A DNA stretch of 64,000 nucleotides from Sphingomonas sp. BGYR3. Lineage in GTDB: Bacteria > Pseudomonadota > Alphaproteobacteria > Sphingomonadales > Sphingomonadaceae. Below the pieces are notes generated by a model. The model did not search any database, was not told the origin of the DNA, and was given only the letters and a program-made list of their open reading frames with translations. Both the position numbers and the translations under genes were made by a program. Each line of letters begins with the position of its first letter. Positions within the stretch are counted from its first letter, which is position 1. Below, piece by piece: positions 35,193 through 44,065 of the stretch. Location of the stretch: positions 310,001 to 374,000 of the forward strand of contig NZ_JANZNT010000001.1 of assembly GCF_025153455.1 (NCBI RefSeq), in the 5' to 3' direction.

Positions 35193-37928
35193 ATGTTCGG
35201 CGGTATTGCCAAATCGCTCTTCGGATCGTCCAACGATCGCTACGTCAATTCGATGAAACCGCTGGTCGCCCGGATTCGCGACCTTGAGCCGCAGATCCAG
35301 GCGCTGTCCGATGAGGATCTGGCCGCACAGACGGTCCGGTTCCGCGAGCGGCTGGCCAATGGCGAAAAGCTGGACTCGATCCTTGCCGAAGCCTTTGCGA
35401 CGGTGCGGGAGGCATCGGTCCGCACGCTGGGGATGCGCCATTTCGACGTGCAGATGGTCGGCGGCATCACCCTGCACCGGGGTGAGATTGCCGAAATGCG
35501 GACGGGCGAGGGCAAGACGCTGGTCGCGACGCTCGCCGTCTATCTTAACGCGCTAGAGGGCAAGGGCGTCCATGTCGTGACGGTGAACGACTATCTGGCC
35601 CGGCGCGACGCCGCGGAAATGGGTCGTATCTACGGCTTCCTCGGCCTGACCACCGGCGTCATCGTGCCCAACCTGTCGGATGGCGAGCGCCACGCCGCCT
35701 ATCACGCCGATATCACCTATGGCACGAACAACGAGTTCGGTTTCGACTATCTGCGCGACAACATGAAGTACGACCGCGAATCGATGGTCCAGCGGCCGTT
35801 CAATTTCGCCATTGTCGACGAAGTGGACTCGATCCTGATCGACGAGGCGCGCACGCCGCTGATCATTTCCGGGCCGACGGACGACAAGTCGGAACTGTAT
35901 GTGTCGGTCGACGCCATCGTGAAGCAGCTTTCGCCCGAGGATTACGAAAAGGACGAAAAGCAGCGTTCCATCGTGCTGACCGAGGACGGGACCGAAAAGG
36001 CCGAGCGGATGCTGGAGGCGGCCGGGCTGCTCAAGGGCAGCAACCTGTATGATTTTGAGAACACCCAGGTCGTCCATCACCTGCAACAGGCGATGCAGGC
36101 GAACATCATGCGCAAGCGTGAGACGGATTACATCGTCAAGGATGGCAAGGTAATCATCATCGACGAGTTTACCGGCCGCATGATGGATGGCCGTCGCTGG
36201 TCCGACGGCCTGCACCAGGCGGTGGAAGCGAAGGAAGGCGTGCGGATCGAGCCGGAGAATCAGACGCTCGCCTCGATCACCTTCCAGAATTATTTCCGCA
36301 TGTATCCCAAGCTGTCGGGCATGACCGGGACGGCAGCGACCGAAGCGGCCGAATTCTACGACATCTACAAGATGAACGTGGTGTCGATCCCCACCAACGT
36401 GCCGGTGCAGCGGGTGGATGAGGACGACCAGTTCTACAAATCGCTGCAGGACAAGTTCATCGCCATCGCCCGCACGATCAAGGAACATGCCGAGCGCGGT
36501 CAGCCGGTGCTGGTCGGCACCGTGTCGATCGAAAAGTCGGAACTGCTCAGCGAATATCTGACCAATGAAGGCGTCACCCATTCGGTGCTGAACGCTCGTT
36601 ATCACGAGCAGGAGGCGCGCATTGTGGCGCAAGCCGGTCGTCTGGGCGCGGTGACGATCGCCACCAACATGGCCGGTCGCGGGACCGACATCAAACTGGG
36701 CGGCAACCTGGAATACCGGATCGAGGACGAGCTGGGCGATATGCCCGAAGGACCGGAGCGCGATGCGGCAATCGCCGCGATCCGCGCCGAGATCGAGGCG
36801 GAAAAGGCCGAGGTGCTGGCCGCCGGCGGTCTGTTCGTGCTGGGTACCGAACGGCATGAAAGCCGCCGCATCGACAACCAGCTGCGCGGCCGTTCGGGCC
36901 GTCAGGGCGATCCCGGCCTGTCGCGCTTCTACCTCAGCCTCGATGACGATCTGCTGCGCATTTTCGGCCCGGACACGCTGTTCGCCAAGATGATGCGATC
37001 CAGTGTCGGGGATGGTGAGGCGATTGCCAGCAAGTGGCTGTCCAAGGCGATCGAAACGGCCCAGAAAAAGGTCGAGGCCCGCAATTACGACATCCGCAAG
37101 CAGGTGGTCGAATATGACAACGTCATGAACGACCAGCGCAAGGTGATCTATGAACAGCGCGCTGACATCATGGATGCCGAAACGGTGGGCGATGTCGTTG
37201 TCGACATGCGCGCAGAAACCGTCAACGCGCTGGTCGGCGAGGCGTGTCCCGTCGGCACCTATCCCGAACAATGGGATGTCGATGGGCTGATGCAGCGGTC
37301 GCGCGAGGTGCTGAACGTCGATCCCCCCGTCCGGGAATGGATCGAGCAAGAAGACGGCATCGAGCCGGAAACGCTGGAGGAGCGGATCCGCCAGATGGCC
37401 GATACGCTGATCGAGGAAAAGGCGGCCACGCTGGACCCCGAAACCTGGACCCGCGTCGAAAAATCGATCCTGCTGCAGAATCTGGATCATCACTGGAAGG
37501 AGCACCTGGCGCTGCTGGATGCGCTGAAGGCGGTCATCCACCTGCGCGCCTATGCCCAGAAGACGCCGATCAACGAATATAAGGCAGAGGCATTTGCCCA
37601 GTTCGAGCGGATGCTGACCGAAATCCGCGAGGATGTGACCCGCGTGCTGGCGATGAGCCAGTTCGCCTATGCACCACCGCCGGAATTGCCGGAACTGCCG
37701 GATTTCCTGACGACGCATATCGACCCGCTGACCGGTGAGGACGATTCGTACGACGTCGATGGTGGTTCGCTGGGGCTGGTCACCACGCGGCTGCCCCCGA
37801 TGCAGATTCCCCGCCCGGAACCGCAGGGGGACATTGACCCGGCATTGTTCGTCGGCGTCAATCGCAACGCCCTGTGCCCCTGCGGGTCGGGTCGCAAGTT
37901 CAAGCATTGCCACGGGGCGATTGCCTGA
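35193..37928 (+). CDS. secA: Preprotein translocase subunit SecA
   Basis: A 911-residue ATPase that drives secretory proteins through SecYEG. Walker A is RTGEGKT at residues 103-109, and the DEAD-like Walker B is [15 protein letters not shown]. The preprotein-crosslinking and helicase motifs [10 protein letters not shown] and RSGRQGDPG are present. The C-terminus carries the zinc-binding SecB-interaction motif [14 protein letters not shown]. The ATG at 35193 gives the standard [16 protein letters not shown] start, with CAGGA about 8 bases upstream. A bidirectional terminator follows. Confidence 0.97.
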   Translation: MFGGIAKSLFGSSNDRYVNSMKPLVARIRDLEPQIQALSDEDLAAQTVRFRERLANGEKLDSILAEAFATVREASVRTLGMRHFDVQMVGGITLHRGEIAEMRTGEGKTLVATLAVYLNALEGKGVHVVTVNDYLARRDAAEMGRIYGFLGLTTGVIVPNLSDGERHAAYHADITYGTNNEFGFDYLRDNMKYDRESMVQRPFNFAIVDEVDSILIDEARTPLIISGPTDDKSELYVSVDAIVKQLSPEDYEKDEKQRSIVLTEDGTEKAERMLEAAGLLKGSNLYDFENTQVVHHLQQAMQANIMRKRETDYIVKDGKVIIIDEFTGRMMDGRRWSDGLHQAVEAKEGVRIEPENQTLASITFQNYFRMYPKLSGMTGTAATEAAEFYDIYKMNVVSIPTNVPVQRVDEDDQFYKSLQDKFIAIARTIKEHAERGQPVLVGTVSIEKSELLSEYLTNEGVTHSVLNARYHEQEARIVAQAGRLGAVTIATNMAGRGTDIKLGGNLEYRIEDELGDMPEGPERDAAIAAIRAEIEAEKAEVLAAGGLFVLGTERHESRRIDNQLRGRSGRQGDPGLSRFYLSLDDDLLRIFGPDTLFAKMMRSSVGDGEAIASKWLSKAIETAQKKVEARNYDIRKQVVEYDNVMNDQRKVIYEQRADIMDAETVGDVVVDMRAETVNALVGEACPVGTYPEQWDVDGLMQRSREVLNVDPPVREWIEQEDGIEPETLEERIRQMADTLIEEKAATLDPETWTRVEKSILLQNLDHHWKEHLALLDALKAVIHLRAYAQKTPINEYKAEAFAQFERMLTEIREDVTRVLAMSQFAYAPPPELPELPDFLTTHIDPLTGEDDSYDVDGGSLGLVTTRLPPMQIPRPEPQGDIDPALFVGVNRNALCPCGSGRKFKHCHGAIA

Positions 37929-37957
37929 CGATCCGCCCGCATCGGCTGGATGCACAA

Positions 37958-37998
37958 AAGAAAAGGCGCGGTGGGAATGATCCCGCCGCGCCTTTCTT
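37958..37998. terminator. Bidirectional terminator between secA and the lipoprotein gene
   Basis: A 15-bp stem, AAAGGCGCGGTGGGA / TCCCGCCGCGCCTTT (one G-U pair), with a 4-nt loop and A/T tracts on the two sides. It serves the convergent secA and lipoprotein genes. Confidence 0.8.
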
Positions 37999-38021
37999 GC
38001 CTCTGGTGATGCCGGGCTGGA

Positions 38022-38606
38022 TCAGCCGGCGGTCGGCATCCTGACCGTCGGGCCAAGGCTTTCGATTACGGCACGCGCATCGAACGCGCGGACATCGGTC
38101 CTCGGCTTCGGGCCCTTGCCCATCACGATTTCGGCCATCGCCTCGTATTTGTTGATCGTGCGCACGTCGATCTGGCGATCCCAGAACGGGTCATACCAGG
38201 GGCTCCACGCGCCATAGCCCCAGCGCGGACCGCCAAAGCGCCAGCGCGGACCCCAATAGCCAAAGCCGCCAAAGGCGCCGAAGCCGCCGCCCCAGTCATT
38301 AACGACCGTGCGGCTCTGCTTGTCGGTATCGCGATTGGCCAGGACGAAATGGTCATAACCCTGTTCCAGTGTCAGCTGCGCCGACCGATAGAGCAGATAC
38401 CGTTCCACCGTTTCGCGCGACGTCACGCTGTTGCCCGAAAACATGACCTGGAACCGGTCCGGCTCGATCTGCTGCTCCGAATAGCCGGAGCGCGAATAGC
38501 CGCTGCCCGTTGCCGGGCGATAGGGGGTGGGGGTGGCACAAGCGGCCAGCGTGGCGGTCAGCGCCGTCGCCAGGGCCAGTTGCTTCAATCGCTTCAGGGT
38601 CGCCAT
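38022..38606 (-). CDS. CC0125/CC1285-type lipoprotein
   Basis: A 194-residue putative lipoprotein. The signal peptide MATLKRLKQLALATAL ends in the lipobox LAAC with Cys23. The mature part has the family-like stretch EPDRFQVMFSGNSVTSRETV and LLYRSAQLTLEQGYDHFVLA, then an aromatic and Gly-rich middle (repeated Trp, Phe and Gly around GFGAFGGFGYWG), and a C-terminal part about Ala/Arg-rich regions. The pattern matches what I recall as the alphaproteobacterial CC0125/CC1285 lipoprotein family, function unknown. A GGAGATT element supports the start at 38606. Confidence 0.75.
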   Translation of the reverse strand: MATLKRLKQLALATALTATLAACATPTPYRPATGSGYSRSGYSEQQIEPDRFQVMFSGNSVTSRETVERYLLYRSAQLTLEQGYDHFVLANRDTDKQSRTVVNDWGGGFGAFGGFGYWGPRWRFGGPRWGYGAWSPWYDPFWDRQIDVRTINKYEAMAEIVMGKGPKPRTDVRAFDARAVIESLGPTVRMPTAG

Positions 38607-38885
38607 CGTCAATCTCCATTCCGCCGCAGCGCATTCCGGCGGCTCAGAACATCGCACCTGCTATCACGGCAAAACGCGCCGTAACAGTATGCGATCCATC
38701 GATAGAATAGGGCACATTGCCGCTGCCTGAATGGTGGCTGACGGCCCATATGGACATCATCGTCAAAAATCCGGCATATCGCCGCCGCGCCAGCTTCCCC
38801 GCTTGGCAGCGCGAACGACCGACACTAAGGTCCGCCGCAACCAGCGCCGCCCGGGCGTCCCATTCAGATTGATCGACAGGCATCC

Positions 38886-39608
38886 ATGACTGACCAAGGC
38901 TTCAAACGCATCCTCCTGAAACTGTCGGGAGAGGTTCTGATGGGCAGTGGCCAGTTCGGCATTGATCCTGCCACGTGCGAGCGGGTGGCGCGCGAGGTGA
39001 AGGCGGCGACCGAAACGGGGCTGGAAGTCTGCATGGTCGTCGGCGGTGGCAACATCTTTCGCGGTCTGGCCGCTGCGGCGCGGGGATTCGACCGGACCAG
39101 CGCCGACTATATGGGGATGCTGGCGACGGTGATGAACGCGCTGGCGATGCAGAATGCACTAGAGCAGCTGGGCGTGGATACGCGCGTCCAATCGGCGATC
39201 CCGATGGCCAGCGTCTGCGAACCCTATATCCGCCGGCGTGCGGAGCGGCACATGGAAAAGGGCCGGGTCGTGATCTTTGCCGCCGGCACCGGCAACCCGT
39301 TCTTCACCACCGATACCGCCGCCGCACTGCGCGCCGCAGAAATGCAGTGCGATGCCCTGTTCAAGGGGACCAGCGTCGATGGCGTCTACGATGCCGATCC
39401 CAAGAAGGTGGCGGGTGCCCAGCGTTATGCAACGCTCAGTTTCAACCGCGTGCTGGCCGACGACCTGAAGGTGATGGACGCCAGCGCCGTCGCGTTGTGC
39501 CGCGACAACGACATTCCGATCGTGGTGTTCAACATTCGCAGCGAGGGCAATCTGTCCGCCGTGCTGCGGGGCGAGGGCACGCACACGATCGTCCGCAACG
39601 AAGCCTGA
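38886..39608 (+). CDS. pyrH: UMP kinase
   Basis: A 240-residue amino-acid-kinase-fold enzyme that phosphorylates UMP to UDP. Typical segments are [23 protein letters not shown], the acceptor region [14 protein letters not shown] and [13 protein letters not shown]. In many proteobacteria it follows rpsB-tsf; those genes are not upstream here. The 279 bp before it (38607-38885) hold no gene I can support. It starts the envelope operon with frr 29 bp downstream. Confidence 0.96.
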   Translation: MTDQGFKRILLKLSGEVLMGSGQFGIDPATCERVAREVKAATETGLEVCMVVGGGNIFRGLAAAARGFDRTSADYMGMLATVMNALAMQNALEQLGVDTRVQSAIPMASVCEPYIRRRAERHMEKGRVVIFAAGTGNPFFTTDTAAALRAAEMQCDALFKGTSVDGVYDADPKKVAGAQRYATLSFNRVLADDLKVMDASAVALCRDNDIPIVVFNIRSEGNLSAVLRGEGTHTIVRNEA

Positions 39609-39637
39609 TCAGAACAGAATAGGAAGGAACATCAGCC

Positions 39638-40195
39638 ATGGCCGCTTATGACAAGGCCGATCTGGAGCGCCGGATGCATGGTGCCGTCGAATCGCTGAAG
39701 GGCGATCTTAGCGGTCTGCGCACGGGCCGCGCATCCACCTCGCTGCTCGAGCCGGTGACCGTCGAGGTCTATGGCGCCCAGATGCCGCTCAATCAGGTGG
39801 CGACGGTTTCCGCGCCCGAACCCCGGCTGCTGTCGGTGCAGGTGTGGGACAAATCCAATGTCGGCCCCGTTGAAAAGGCGATCCGTTCGGCTGGTCTTGG
39901 CCTGAACCCGATCACGGATGGCACCACGCTGCGTCTGCCGATCCCCGATTTGACCGAGGAGCGGCGCAAGGAGCTGGCCAAGCTGGCCGGGCAATATGCC
40001 GAAAAGGCGCGGGTCGCGGCCCGCAACGTGCGGCGCGACGGCATGGACAGCCTGAAGACCGACGAGAAGAAGGGCGAGATCAGCGAAGACGAGCGCAAGC
40101 GGCACGAAACCGAGGTTCAGAAGCTGACCGACGCGACGATTGCGGACATCGATGCCGCCGCCCATGCCAAGGAACAGGAAATTCTGGGCAAGTGA
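39638..40195 (+). CDS. frr: Ribosome recycling factor
   Basis: A 185-residue protein that, with EF-G, splits post-termination ribosomes. The tRNA-mimic core is recognised by [14 protein letters not shown], the [20 protein letters not shown] segment and the C-terminal helix region RRDGMDSLK. Length equals that of E. coli RRF. A GGAAGGAA element precedes the ATG. Its stop overlaps the uppS GTG start. Confidence 0.97.
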   Translation: MAAYDKADLERRMHGAVESLKGDLSGLRTGRASTSLLEPVTVEVYGAQMPLNQVATVSAPEPRLLSVQVWDKSNVGPVEKAIRSAGLGLNPITDGTTLRLPIPDLTEERRKELAKLAGQYAEKARVAARNVRRDGMDSLKTDEKKGEISEDERKRHETEVQKLTDATIADIDAAAHAKEQEILGK

Positions 40196-40923
40196 GTTCC
40201 GACCCCGCCGGTTCCCAAGGCGCGCCCGCCGTCCCCCGGCACGTTGCGATCATCATGGATGGCAATGGCCGCTGGGCAAAGGCGCGCCGGCTCCCCCGGA
40301 TTGCTGGCCATCGCAAGGGCGTGGAGGCGGTACGCACCGTTTCCCGCGCCGCGCGCTCGCTCGGCATCGAGGTGCTGACGCTCTATGCCTTTTCGTCCGA
40401 AAACTGGCGGCGGCCGGAGGAGGAAATCGGCGACCTGATGGGGTTGCTGCGCCATTTCCTGAAAACCGAGCTGAACGACCTGATCAAGGAAGGGGTGCGG
40501 TTGCGCGTGATCGGCGATTATCGCGCGCTGGCCCCCGATCTGGTTACGATGATCGACGATGCGGTCGATCGGACGGCGGCATCGGCGGGCCACACACTGG
40601 TCATCGCCCTGAATTACGGGGCACAGGCAGAGATCGTCGCGGCGGCGCGCAAGCTGGCGAAGGCGGCGGTTGCCGGGCGGGTCGACCCGGATGCCATCGA
40701 CGCCGACCGGTTCGATGACGAGCTGACCACGGCGGGCCTGCCGCCGCTGGATCTGTTGATCCGCACGTCGGGCGAACAGCGGCTTTCCAATTTCCTGTTG
40801 TGGCAGGCGGCCTATGCCGAACTGCTGTTCGTCGACACGCTGTGGCCGGATTTCGACCAGCAGGCACTGGCCGATGCCGTCCGCGTCTTTGCCGGGCGAC
40901 ATCGCCGGTTCGGCGGATTGTGA
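40192..40923 (+). CDS. uppS: Undecaprenyl diphosphate synthase
   Basis: A 243-residue cis-prenyltransferase making the C55 lipid carrier for peptidoglycan and surface glycans. The catalytic motif is [11 protein letters not shown] (Asp23), with later motifs [13 protein letters not shown], and the substrate-binding [22 protein letters not shown] start at 40192 overlaps the frr stop (GTGA), and the end overlaps cdsA, a pattern repeated through the operon. Confidence 0.96.
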   Translation: MSSDPAGSQGAPAVPRHVAIIMDGNGRWAKARRLPRIAGHRKGVEAVRTVSRAARSLGIEVLTLYAFSSENWRRPEEEIGDLMGLLRHFLKTELNDLIKEGVRLRVIGDYRALAPDLVTMIDDAVDRTAASAGHTLVIALNYGAQAEIVAAARKLAKAAVAGRVDPDAIDADRFDDELTTAGLPPLDLLIRTSGEQRLSNFLLWQAAYAELLFVDTLWPDFDQQALADAVRVFAGRHRRFGGL

Positions 40924-41708
40924 TCCGCACGGTGGCCGCTCCTTTAGCCGACCTGTCCGTTCGCGCCGGTGTCGGCCTGGCGCTGGCGGTGGTCGGCATG
41001 GCGGTCATCTGGCTGGGCGGCTTTGCCTTCTGGCTGGCGCTGACCGTGGTCGGGCTGCTGATGCTGCGCGAATGGGGCGGACTGACCGAAACTGCGCCGC
41101 GGGCGGTATGGTTTGGCCAGATGGCGCTGATGGTGCCGCTGGCGATCCTGTCGCCCTGGGCGGCGGGGCCGGGGTTCCTTGGCCTTGGCCTGATCCTGGG
41201 TGCGGCGGTTTTTGCAATGGCGGTGGATCGCCGCCTGTGGCTGTCGGGTGGTATCCTGTATGTCGGGTTGCCCATCCTGGCGCTGCTCATCCTGCGGGAT
41301 CGCCCGGATGGCATCCTGTTGACGCTATGGGCGATGGCGCTCGTTTGGGCGTGCGATATCGGTGCCTATTTCGCCGGGCGGTTCATCGGCGGCCCGCGCC
41401 TTGCCCCGATGGTCAGCCCGAACAAGACATGGGCCGGGCTGGGCGGCGGCGTGCTTGCCGCCGGGCTGTTCGCGGTTGCCCTGTCGCGCTATGGCCTGCC
41501 GTCAGTGCTGGCAATGGCCACGCCGATACTGGCCGTGCTGGCGCAGATCGGCGATCTGTTCGAAAGCTGGCTGAAACGACGGGCTGGGGTGAAGGATGCG
41601 AGTAACTTGTTGCCGGGGCATGGCGGTCTGATGGACCGGCTGGACGGACTGGTCCCGGTTGCGCCCTGCGCTGCACTGTTGCTCGCTCTGGTGCCGGGCA
41701 TCGCCTGA
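40920..41708 (+). CDS. cdsA: Phosphatidate cytidylyltransferase
   Basis: A 262-residue integral membrane enzyme making CDP-diacylglycerol, the precursor of all phospholipids. Multiple hydrophobic helices are evident, and the CDS signature is complete at the C-terminus: SWLKRRAGVKD followed by LPGHGGLMDRLD. A GTG start at 40920 overlaps the uppS stop. Its end shares a base with the dxr start. The protein is short for the family, but no motif is missing. Confidence 0.94.
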   Translation: MIRTVAAPLADLSVRAGVGLALAVVGMAVIWLGGFAFWLALTVVGLLMLREWGGLTETAPRAVWFGQMALMVPLAILSPWAAGPGFLGLGLILGAAVFAMAVDRRLWLSGGILYVGLPILALLILRDRPDGILLTLWAMALVWACDIGAYFAGRFIGGPRLAPMVSPNKTWAGLGGGVLAAGLFAVALSRYGLPSVLAMATPILAVLAQIGDLFESWLKRRAGVKDASNLLPGHGGLMDRLDGLVPVAPCAALLLALVPGIA

Positions 41709-42865
41709 TGCGGACAGTGACGATCCTGGGCGCCACCGGCTCGATCGGTGGATCGACGCTGGACCTGATCGAGCGCGAGCCGGACCAGTATCGCGTCGTC
41801 GCGCTGACCGCCAATCGCGACGTTGCCAAGCTGGCCGAGGCGGCGATCCGCACGCGGGCGCAGCGGGCCGTGGTGGGCGATGCGGCCTGCCTTTCCCAGC
41901 TTGAGGCCGCACTGGCCGGTACGGGCATCGAAGCTGCGGGGGGCGCACAGGCGGTGTGCGAGGCAGCGCGCCTGCCCGCCGACTGGATCATGAGCGCCAT
42001 TGTCGGCTGTGCCGGCCTTGGCCCGACGCTGGCCGCCATCGAGGGCGGCGGCACGGTGGTCATCGCCAACAAGGAGCCGCTGGTTTCCGCCGGCGAGCTG
42101 GTGCTGGCCGCGGCCAAGGCGAGCGGGGCCACGATCCTGCCTGCCGACAGCGAACACAACGCCATTTTCCAGTGTTTCGATTTTCAGCGACCCGAACGGG
42201 TGCGCCGCATCATCCTGACCGCCAGTGGCGGGCCGTTCCGCGCCTCGACGCTGGAGCAGATGGCGGCGGTTACGCCCGAACAGGCGGTGGCCCATCCCAA
42301 CTGGACCATGGGCGCCAAAATCTCGATCGACAGCGCAACCATGATGAACAAGGGGCTGGAACTGATCGAGGCGGCCCGGCTGTTCCCCGTGCCGGGCGAC
42401 CGGATCGAGATCCTTGTCCACCGGCAATCGGTGATCCATTCGATGGTCGATTATGTCGATGGGTCGATCCTGGCGCAGTTGGGGCCCAGCGACATGCGGG
42501 TGCCGATCGCACATACGCTGGCCTGGCCGGACCGGATGGCGACCCCCATCGCGCCGCTGGATTTCGCCAGCCTGTCCCGGCTGGATTTCGAGGCGCCGGA
42601 CGAAACCCGCTTTCCCGCGCTTCGGCTGGCGCGGGCGGCACTGAATGCGGGCGGGGCGCGTCCCGCGATCCTGAATGCCGCCAATGAGGTGGCCGTGCAG
42701 GCCTTTCTCGACCGGCGCATCGGCTTTCTTGAAATTGCCGCAATCGTGGAGGAACTCTTGTCCGGCTATGATCCGGCCGCGCCGGACGGCGTCGATGCGG
42801 TCATCGCCATCGATGCCGAAGCGCGGGTGCGGACGGACGAGCGGGTGAGGAAGGGCGTTTCTTGA
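41708..42865 (+). CDS. dxr: 1-deoxy-D-xylulose 5-phosphate reductoisomerase
   Basis: A 385-residue enzyme, the second step of the MEP isoprenoid pathway, feeding uppS upstream. The NADPH-binding motif is ILGATGSIGGSTLDLI, and the metal/substrate residues lie in LPADSEHNAIFQ, TASGGPFR and MNKGLELIEAA. The loop IANKEPLV has Pro where Ala is more common. Start and stop overlap the neighbouring genes. Confidence 0.96.
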   Translation: MRTVTILGATGSIGGSTLDLIEREPDQYRVVALTANRDVAKLAEAAIRTRAQRAVVGDAACLSQLEAALAGTGIEAAGGAQAVCEAARLPADWIMSAIVGCAGLGPTLAAIEGGGTVVIANKEPLVSAGELVLAAAKASGATILPADSEHNAIFQCFDFQRPERVRRIILTASGGPFRASTLEQMAAVTPEQAVAHPNWTMGAKISIDSATMMNKGLELIEAARLFPVPGDRIEILVHRQSVIHSMVDYVDGSILAQLGPSDMRVPIAHTLAWPDRMATPIAPLDFASLSRLDFEAPDETRFPALRLARAALNAGGARPAILNAANEVAVQAFLDRRIGFLEIAAIVEELLSGYDPAAPDGVDAVIAIDAEARVRTDERVRKGVS

Positions 42866-44004
42866 GCGAGAGTCCCGGCTTTTTGTTTTATCTCATCGGC
42901 TTTGCGCTGGTGATCGGGCCGCTCGTGTTCCTGCACGAGCTTGGCCATTATGCCGCCGGCCGCCTGTTCGGTGTAAAGGCGGAGGCGTTTTCAGTCGGCT
43001 TTGGCAAGGAAGTTGCGGGGTTCACCGACCGACGCGGCACCCGGTGGAAATTCGGCTGGGTTCCGCTTGGCGGCTATGTAAAGTTTGCCGGGGACATGAA
43101 TCCGGCCGGGCAGCCCAGTCCGGAATGGCTGGCATTGCCGGCTGATGCGCGGGCGCAGACCTTTCAGGCAAAGCCGGTGTGGCAGCGCGCGATCATCGTT
43201 GCGGCGGGGCCGGTGACCAATTTCGTCATCGCCGTCCTGATCCTTGGCACTCTTGCCACCTTTATCGGGGTCGAGCGTACGCCACCCGTCGTTGGCGCGG
43301 TGGTTGAGGGCAGCCCGGCGGCCAAGGCGGGATTGCAGGTCGGGGACCGGATGACGGCGCTGAACGGCCGCGCGGTATCCAGCTTTGGCGATGTGGCCGC
43401 TTATGTTCAGTTGCGGCCAGGCGAGAGGATCGGCCTGTCCATCGATCGCGGGGGGCAGGCGCTGACCCTGCCGCTGACCACCGGGGTGCAGCGGATGCGC
43501 GACCGATTCGGCAATGAACATCGCATCGGACAGTTGGGCGTGATTTCGGCCGGACTGGTCTATGAACCCGTCAGCCTGATCGAGGCACCATGGACCGGTG
43601 TCGTGCTGGCGGCGAAGCAGCTGCGCGGGATGGTGGACGGGATCGGGCAGATCATCACGGGCAAGCGGCCGATCGACGAACTGGGCGGGCCGCTGCGCAT
43701 TGCCAAGATTTCCGGCGAGCAGCTCAGCCTGGGCTGGCGGGATGTCGTGATCCTGATCGCCATCATTTCCATCAATCTGGGGTTCATCAACCTGCTGCCA
43801 GTGCCGATGCTGGATGGTGGCCATTTGATGTTCTATGCGGCAGAGGCGGTGCGCGGCCGCCCGGTCAATCCGGCCGTGATGGACTGGTCGTTCCGCGCAG
43901 GGCTGGTGTCGCTGTTGAACCTGGTTCTGGTCGTGACCTTCAATGATCTTGGCGCATTCGGCGTATGGCGCGGCCTCGCCGGGTTGATCGGCACGGCAGG
44001 TTAG
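42862..44004 (+). CDS. rseP: RIP metalloprotease RseP (site-2 protease)
   Basis: A 380-residue intramembrane zinc protease. The HEXXH is H25-E-L-G-H29 in the first membrane helix, and the second metal/substrate motif NLLPVPMLDGGHL lies in a late helix. One PDZ domain is visible (PVVGAVVEGSPAAKAGL...), whereas E. coli RseP has two, which fits the shorter length. It should cleave an anti-sigma factor or signal-peptide remnants in the inner membrane. The start is a TTG at 42862 overlapping the dxr stop; no better start exists nearby. Confidence 0.93.
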   Translation: MSESPGFLFYLIGFALVIGPLVFLHELGHYAAGRLFGVKAEAFSVGFGKEVAGFTDRRGTRWKFGWVPLGGYVKFAGDMNPAGQPSPEWLALPADARAQTFQAKPVWQRAIIVAAGPVTNFVIAVLILGTLATFIGVERTPPVVGAVVEGSPAAKAGLQVGDRMTALNGRAVSSFGDVAAYVQLRPGERIGLSIDRGGQALTLPLTTGVQRMRDRFGNEHRIGQLGVISAGLVYEPVSLIEAPWTGVVLAAKQLRGMVDGIGQIITGKRPIDELGGPLRIAKISGEQLSLGWRDVVILIAIISINLGFINLLPVPMLDGGHLMFYAAEAVRGRPVNPAVMDWSFRAGLVSLLNLVLVVTFNDLGAFGVWRGLAGLIGTAG

Positions 44005-44065
44005 GGCAGGGCTGGCGCGCGCATTTGGGACAGATGCGGTTGTTTTTCGTTGTAAGGTGGGGTTC

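Noticed and set aside
35553..37955. An 800-codon open frame on the minus strand opposite secA
   Set aside because: secA on the plus strand is unmistakable. Long antisense frames are expected in GC-rich genes; this one has a His/Arg/Asp-heavy composition and no known domain.
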